12,151 nucleotides of DNA from Betaproteobacteria bacterium (lineage in GTDB: Bacteria; Pseudomonadota; Gammaproteobacteria; Burkholderiales; SG8-41). Under the pieces are notes generated by a model, which worked only from the letters and a program-made list of their open reading frames with translations, ran no database searches and had not been told where the DNA came from. Below are positions 9,120 through 12,151 of the stretch, piece by piece. The translations under genes were made by a program, and so were the position numbers. Location: contig JAJTHX010000170.1 in NCBI GenBank assembly GCA_021300125.1, positions 1 through 12,151 on the forward strand. The letters are read 5' to 3'. The first letter of the stretch is position 1, and the number at the start of each line of letters is the position of its first letter.

Positions 9120-9175
9120 AAGTGTTTGATTTTATTAATTATTTTTAGTCTCTCAGTCTCAACGGAGTCCCCGCA
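9120..9175 (+). promoter_or_regulatory. AT-rich leader, likely promoter region, with RBS
   Basis: The stretch 9113-9150 is strikingly AT-rich for this GC-rich window (runs such as TTTTATTAATTATTTTTAG) and follows the terminator candidate, so it probably holds a promoter for the FMN enzyme gene. TTGATT at 9126-9131 resembles a -35 box, but no convincing -10 lies 16-18 bases on. ACGGAG (9162-9167), 8 bases before the ATG at 9176, is the ribosome binding site. Confidence 0.35.
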
Positions 9176-10399
9176 ATGGCCGCATCGCGCAGCAGGAAAA
9201 AAGTCCCCGCCCGCAAACCCGCCGCCGGCAAACCACGCGCGGCCGCCAAACCCGCCGCGCGCAAGTCCGCGGCGAAGCCGGCGAAACCCGCTGCCAATCC
9301 GCTGGGCCTGGAGAAAAAAGCGCCGGGCCAGTTCGACACGCTGCAGGAGATTGCGCTCGAGGCTTATCGCAAGATGCCGGCACCGGTATGGGATCACCTG
9401 ATGGGTGGCGCTGACGCCGAGATGACGCTGCGCCGCAACCGCGCCGGACTTGATGGGCTGGCGCTGCGCCAGCGCGTGCTCGTGGATGTGCGCCAGATCG
9501 ACATGAGCACCTCGCTGCTCGACCAGCGCATGGAGATTCCGGTGTTTCCGGCGCCGGTTGGCGGTTTCCTGAGCAAGGTGCATCACGAAGGCGGTCCGGC
9601 GGTCGCGCGCGCTGCCGTCTCGCGCGGCACCACGGCCTTTATCGCCACCGCGGCCAAGCCCAGCCTGGAGGCGGCGCAGGCGGCGGTGGACCGCAAGCTG
9701 GTGTTCCAGCTTTATGTACGCGGCGACCGCGGCTGGGTCGAAGGCGTGCTTGACCGCGTCAGGGCAGCCGGCTACGCCGCGCTGTGCGTGACGGTGGACC
9801 GCAATTATTACGGCCGCCGCGAACGCGACATCGTCAGCGGTCTGCCGGTGAAGGAGGGCTTCGGTGACCAGTCCTACCAGGCCAGCCTGAGCTGGAAGGA
9901 CCTGGTGTGGATGAAGGAGCGCGTCGGCCTGCCGCTGATCGCCAAGGGTGTGGCCACAGCCGAGGATGCGGAACTGGCGGTTGAACATGGCGCCGATGTG
10001 GTCTATGTGTCCAACCACGGCGGCCGCCAGCTTGACCATGCGCAGGGCAGCATCGAGGTGCTGGAGGAGGTGGTGCGTGCGGTGGCCGGCCGGGCCGAGG
10101 TGCTCGCCGACGGCGGCGTGATGCGCGGCACCGACGTGGTGAAAATGCTCTGCCTCGGGGCGCGCGCCGTGGGCGTGGGCAAGCTGCTCGGTCTCGCGCT
10201 GTCCGCGGGCGGTGAGGCGGGAGTGGCGAGGATGCTCGAGCTGATGGAATCCGAGATCCGCCATGCGCTGGGCCTGATGGGGCTGACCTCGATCAAGCAG
10301 CTCGGTCCGCATTGGCTGCGCGAAGTGCCGGTGCTGGGCACGCCGAGTTCGGTCAGCGCCTATCCGCTGCTGGAGGACGCGGTTCGCCGCGGACGCTGA
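9176..10399 (+). CDS. FMN-dependent alpha-hydroxy-acid dehydrogenase with KAP-rich tail
   Basis: A 407-residue TIM-barrel flavoenzyme of the glycolate oxidase/lactate dehydrogenase (LldD) family, which oxidises L-2-hydroxy acids to 2-oxo acids. Conserved positions, aligned from memory to spinach glycolate oxidase, are QLY at 178-180 (Tyr180), TVD at 206-208, Lys257 (AKGV), and His281/Arg284 in SNHGGRQLD (catalytic base and carboxylate ligand). Changes are His74 for the substrate tyrosine (Tyr24), Ala for Trp108 in the ATAAKP segment, Met316 in DGGVMRG and Lys336 in VGVGK, where both FMN-phosphate arginines normally stand. The domain begins near residue 52; before it is a tail of about 48 residues rich in Lys/Arg, Ala and Pro with no acid before Glu46. 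There is no membrane-anchoring insertion. It probably starts a separate transcript. The fold is certain; substrate and electron acceptor are unknown. Confidence 0.92.
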   Translation: MAASRSRKKVPARKPAAGKPRAAAKPAARKSAAKPAKPAANPLGLEKKAPGQFDTLQEIALEAYRKMPAPVWDHLMGGADAEMTLRRNRAGLDGLALRQRVLVDVRQIDMSTSLLDQRMEIPVFPAPVGGFLSKVHHEGGPAVARAAVSRGTTAFIATAAKPSLEAAQAAVDRKLVFQLYVRGDRGWVEGVLDRVRAAGYAALCVTVDRNYYGRRERDIVSGLPVKEGFGDQSYQASLSWKDLVWMKERVGLPLIAKGVATAEDAELAVEHGADVVYVSNHGGRQLDHAQGSIEVLEEVVRAVAGRAEVLADGGVMRGTDVVKMLCLGARAVGVGKLLGLALSAGGEAGVARMLELMESEIRHALGLMGLTSIKQLGPHWLREVPVLGTPSSVSAYPLLEDAVRRGR

Positions 10400-10416
10400 A
10401 AAGCACAATCAAATTT

Positions 10417-10443
10417 ACAGGATGGACAGGATGAACAGGAACA
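10417..10443 (+). repeat. nonamer repeat forming RBS and start of the next gene
   Basis: Three 9-bp units run head to tail: ACAGGATGG (10417-10425), ACAGGATGA (10426-10434), ACAGGAACA (10435-10443), followed by a looser TTCAGGATC at 10446-10454. The first unit supplies the ACAGGA ribosome binding site, the second the ATG at 10431, and the third codons 3-5 of the receptor gene. The same family occurs at 8149-8175. Confidence 0.75.
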
Positions 10444-11417
10444 ACTTCAGGATCACGCTGGCCTTGGCTGTGTTGTGCAGCGCTTCTGCATGGCCGGCGC
10501 TGGCGGCTGAGAGCTATCCCTCGCGTCCCCTGCGCATGGTGGTGCCGTTCGCACCCGGCGGTGCTTCGGACCTGATTGCCCGGCTGGCGCAGCCGCGGCT
10601 CGCGCAGGAACTGGGCCAGCAGGTGGTCATCGACAACCGTTCCGGCGCCTCCGGCAATATCGGCGTCGAGGTTGCGGCCAAGGCACTGCCCGACGGCTAC
10701 ACCATGCTGCTCGGCAATGTCGGCACCATGGCAATCAACCCCAGCATCTTCCCCAAGTTTCCGGTGCGGCCGGTGCGCGATTTCATCGCGGTGACCCAGG
10801 TCGTTGACGTGCCGGTGGGGCTGGCGGTGCATCCCTCGGTGCCGGTGAAGACCATGCCCGAGTTCATTGCCTATGCGAAGGCGCAGAAGGGCAAGCTCAA
10901 TTTCGGATCCGCCGGATCGGGCAGCAACGGCCGGCTTGAAATGGAGCAGTTCATGCGGCTCGCCGGCATCGAGCTGACCCACATTCCGTACAAGGGCGGC
11001 GCCGGCGCTGCGGCCACCGCGCTGGTCGCAGGCGAGGTTGGCTTGGCATTTGTCAGCATTGCCTCGGTGATGCCGCACGTGAAATCAGGACGCCTGCGCA
11101 TCCTGGGTGTCTCCGCGCCCCGGCGCATCGGCGCGCTGCCCGACGTGGCGATCATGCCGGAGCTCGGCTTCAAGGAAATGACCACCGGCTCGTGGCAGGG
11201 CGTCTACCTGCCGCTGGGCGCGCCCAAGGCTGCCATCGCCAGGCTGTTCGACGTCTGGCACAGGGCGATGGCCGACGCCGAGGTCACCCGCCGTGTCAAC
11301 GAGAGCGGGGCCGAGGTCATCCTGAGCAAATCGCCGGCGGAGTTCGCGCAGTTCATGAAGCTGCAGAACGACCGCTTCGCGCTGGTGATCAAGCAGATCG
11401 GCGGCATCACTGAATAA
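10431..11417 (+). CDS. TctC/Bug-family periplasmic substrate-binding protein
   Basis: A 328-residue periplasmic receptor with the standard Bug/TctC motifs: VVPFAPGGASDLIARLAQP, IDNRSGASGNIGVEVAAKALPDGYTM, NFGSAGSGSNGRLEMEQF, THIPYKGGAGAAATALVAGEV and LPDVAIMPELGF. Residues 1-25 are a Sec signal peptide (R3, R7, hydrophobic core, WPALA before A26-E27). Of two in-frame ATGs, 10431 is preferred because ACAGGA at 10417-10422 lies 8 bases ahead; the ATG at 10422 overlaps that site and would add MDR. The PGG ligand loop is intact, unlike the receptor at 7143-8099. The family binds carboxylates with the two lobes closing on the ligand, and delivers to a TctAB permease, which is not in the window. 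The gene follows the FMN enzyme by 31 bases, and the dehydrogenase gene starts 15 bases after its stop. Confidence 0.93.
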   Translation: MNRNNFRITLALAVLCSASAWPALAAESYPSRPLRMVVPFAPGGASDLIARLAQPRLAQELGQQVVIDNRSGASGNIGVEVAAKALPDGYTMLLGNVGTMAINPSIFPKFPVRPVRDFIAVTQVVDVPVGLAVHPSVPVKTMPEFIAYAKAQKGKLNFGSAGSGSNGRLEMEQFMRLAGIELTHIPYKGGAGAAATALVAGEVGLAFVSIASVMPHVKSGRLRILGVSAPRRIGALPDVAIMPELGFKEMTTGSWQGVYLPLGAPKAAIARLFDVWHRAMADAEVTRRVNESGAEVILSKSPAEFAQFMKLQNDRFALVIKQIGGITE

Positions 11418-11432
11418 ACGGAAAGGATCCAC

Positions 11433-12151
11433 ATGTACAAGATCGGAATTCTTGAAGGTGACGACATCGGGCTCGAAGTGGTGCCGGAGTGCGTCAAGGT
11501 GATGAAGGCGGCCGCGGCGAAAGCCGGGCTGCAGATCGAGTGGCTGCCGCTGCCGATCGGCCGCAAGGGCCATGAAAGCCATGGCCACACCATGCCGCAG
11601 GTGACCGTGGATGCGCTGAAGACCGTGGACGGCTGGGTGCAGGGCCCCATTGGCCACAACATGTATCCCCGCAACGACAACACCTGGATCAATCCGCCGC
11701 TGCGCAAGAAGTTCGAACTCTTCGCCAACGTCAAGCCGGTGAAGTCGTATCCAAACCTGCCGTCGCTGCACAAGGATGTGGACATCGTGTTCCTGCGCGA
11801 GACCACCGAGGGCATGCAGTCGAGCAGCGTGGTCTACGCCGGCACCGGCGAGTTCCAGCCCAACGAGGACATCGCCGTGGGCATGCGTGTGGTCACGCGC
11901 AAGGGGGCAAGCCGTGTGGCCAAGGAAGCCTTCGAGATCGCGCGCACGCGCAAGCGCAAGAAGGTCACCGCGCTGCACAAGGAGCCGGTGTACCGGCTGG
12001 TCTGCGGCATGTTCGCGCGCGAATGCCGTGCGATGGCGAAGAATTATCCGGACGTCGAGTTCGAGGAAGTGCTGATCGACGGCTTCGCAATGAAGGCGGT
12101 GATGCGGCCGCAGCAGTATGATGTGGTGGTCACCACCAACCAGTTCGGCGA
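11433..12151 (+). CDS. isocitrate/isopropylmalate dehydrogenase-family protein, 3' truncated
   Basis: The first 239 residues of a beta-decarboxylating dehydrogenase; the frame is open at the window edge, about two thirds of the usual ~350 residues. The family oxidises the hydroxyl of a 2-hydroxy-3-substituted malate with NAD(P)+ and removes CO2. Visible features are the N-terminal ILEGDDIGLEVV strand-loop, QGPIGHNMYPRNDNTW, NVKPVKSYPNL, RETTEGMQ at 122-129, HKEPVYRL at 182-189, and DVVVTTNQFG at the end. Two positions differ from the common pattern: RENTEGEY normally has the catalytic tyrosine where Gln129 stands, and HKANV has become HKEPV (Lys183 kept, the cofactor-contacting Asn now Pro185). 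I recall similar HKEPVYRL proteins in betaproteobacteria, so this may be a distinct subfamily. AAAGGA (11422-11427) is a good ribosome binding site. It is probably co-transcribed with the receptor gene. Confidence 0.88.
   Translation, partial: MYKIGILEGDDIGLEVVPECVKVMKAAAAKAGLQIEWLPLPIGRKGHESHGHTMPQVTVDALKTVDGWVQGPIGHNMYPRNDNTWINPPLRKKFELFANVKPVKSYPNLPSLHKDVDIVFLRETTEGMQSSSVVYAGTGEFQPNEDIAVGMRVVTRKGASRVAKEAFEIARTRKRKKVTALHKEPVYRLVCGMFARECRAMAKNYPDVEFEEVLIDGFAMKAVMRPQQYDVVVTTNQFG

Noticed and set aside
9126..9401. Short plus-strand frame starting in the AT-rich leader
   Set aside because: It is out of frame with the FMN enzyme gene it overlaps and its translation is a frame-shifted version of the Lys/Ala/Pro tail; no ribosome binding site.
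8948..10408. Long open frame on the minus strand (486 codons) opposite the FMN enzyme gene
   Set aside because: It is opposite a clear gene with conserved motifs; its translation is rich in His, Arg, Ala and Gln without any recognisable domain, as expected for the complement of GC-rich coding DNA.

Overview
The window is a GC-rich, densely packed stretch with every recognisable gene on the + strand. It looks betaproteobacterial, most likely Burkholderiales or a relative. Three genes for periplasmic substrate-binding proteins of the TctC/Bug family lie within 11.4 kb without any TctA/TctB membrane partner, a pattern known from Bordetella and Cupriavidus relatives. The codon use is strongly GC-rich and the intergenic gaps carry short periodic repeats. 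The taxonomic call is inference; there is no rRNA or other marker.

Layout, left to right: C-terminus of a TctC/Bug protein (1-264); SDR oxidoreductase with an altered active site (271-1047); 165-bp gap with a possible promoter; monomeric aconitase of the AcnA type (1213-3903); two-subunit hydro-lyase of the LeuC/LeuD-homoaconitase-dimethylmalate dehydratase family, large (4029-5312) and small (5435-5947), separated by a gap holding an inverted repeat; enolase-superfamily enzyme of the muconate-lactonizing subgroup (5961-7082); TctC/Bug protein (7143-8099); gap with tandem 7-bp and 9-bp repeats; isocitrate lyase/PEP mutase-superfamily lyase (8197-9093) ending in a hairpin terminator candidate; FMN-dependent alpha-hydroxy-acid dehydrogenase with a Lys/Ala/Pro-rich N-terminal tail (9176-10399); TctC/Bug protein whose start region is made of 9-bp repeats (10431-11417); isocitrate/isopropylmalate dehydrogenase-family protein cut by the window end (11433-12151).

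Read together, the genes look like a catabolic module for an organic acid. Bug proteins would capture a di- or tricarboxylate. Two aconitase-superfamily enzymes could move a hydroxyl group by dehydration and rehydration. The product could then be cleaved by the isocitrate-lyase-like enzyme or oxidatively decarboxylated by the isocitrate/isopropylmalate dehydrogenase-like enzyme. The FMN enzyme, the SDR and the enolase-superfamily protein could feed in or work up hydroxy-acid or lactone intermediates. This repeats the chemical logic of the TCA, methylcitrate, leucine and nicotinate/2,3-dimethylmalate pathways, but no single known pathway uses this exact set. The substrate cannot be read from the sequence. 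Several enzymes carry substitutions at normally conserved catalytic or cofactor positions, which fits paralogues adapted to non-standard substrates.

No tRNA, rRNA, CRISPR array, transposase or phage gene was seen.
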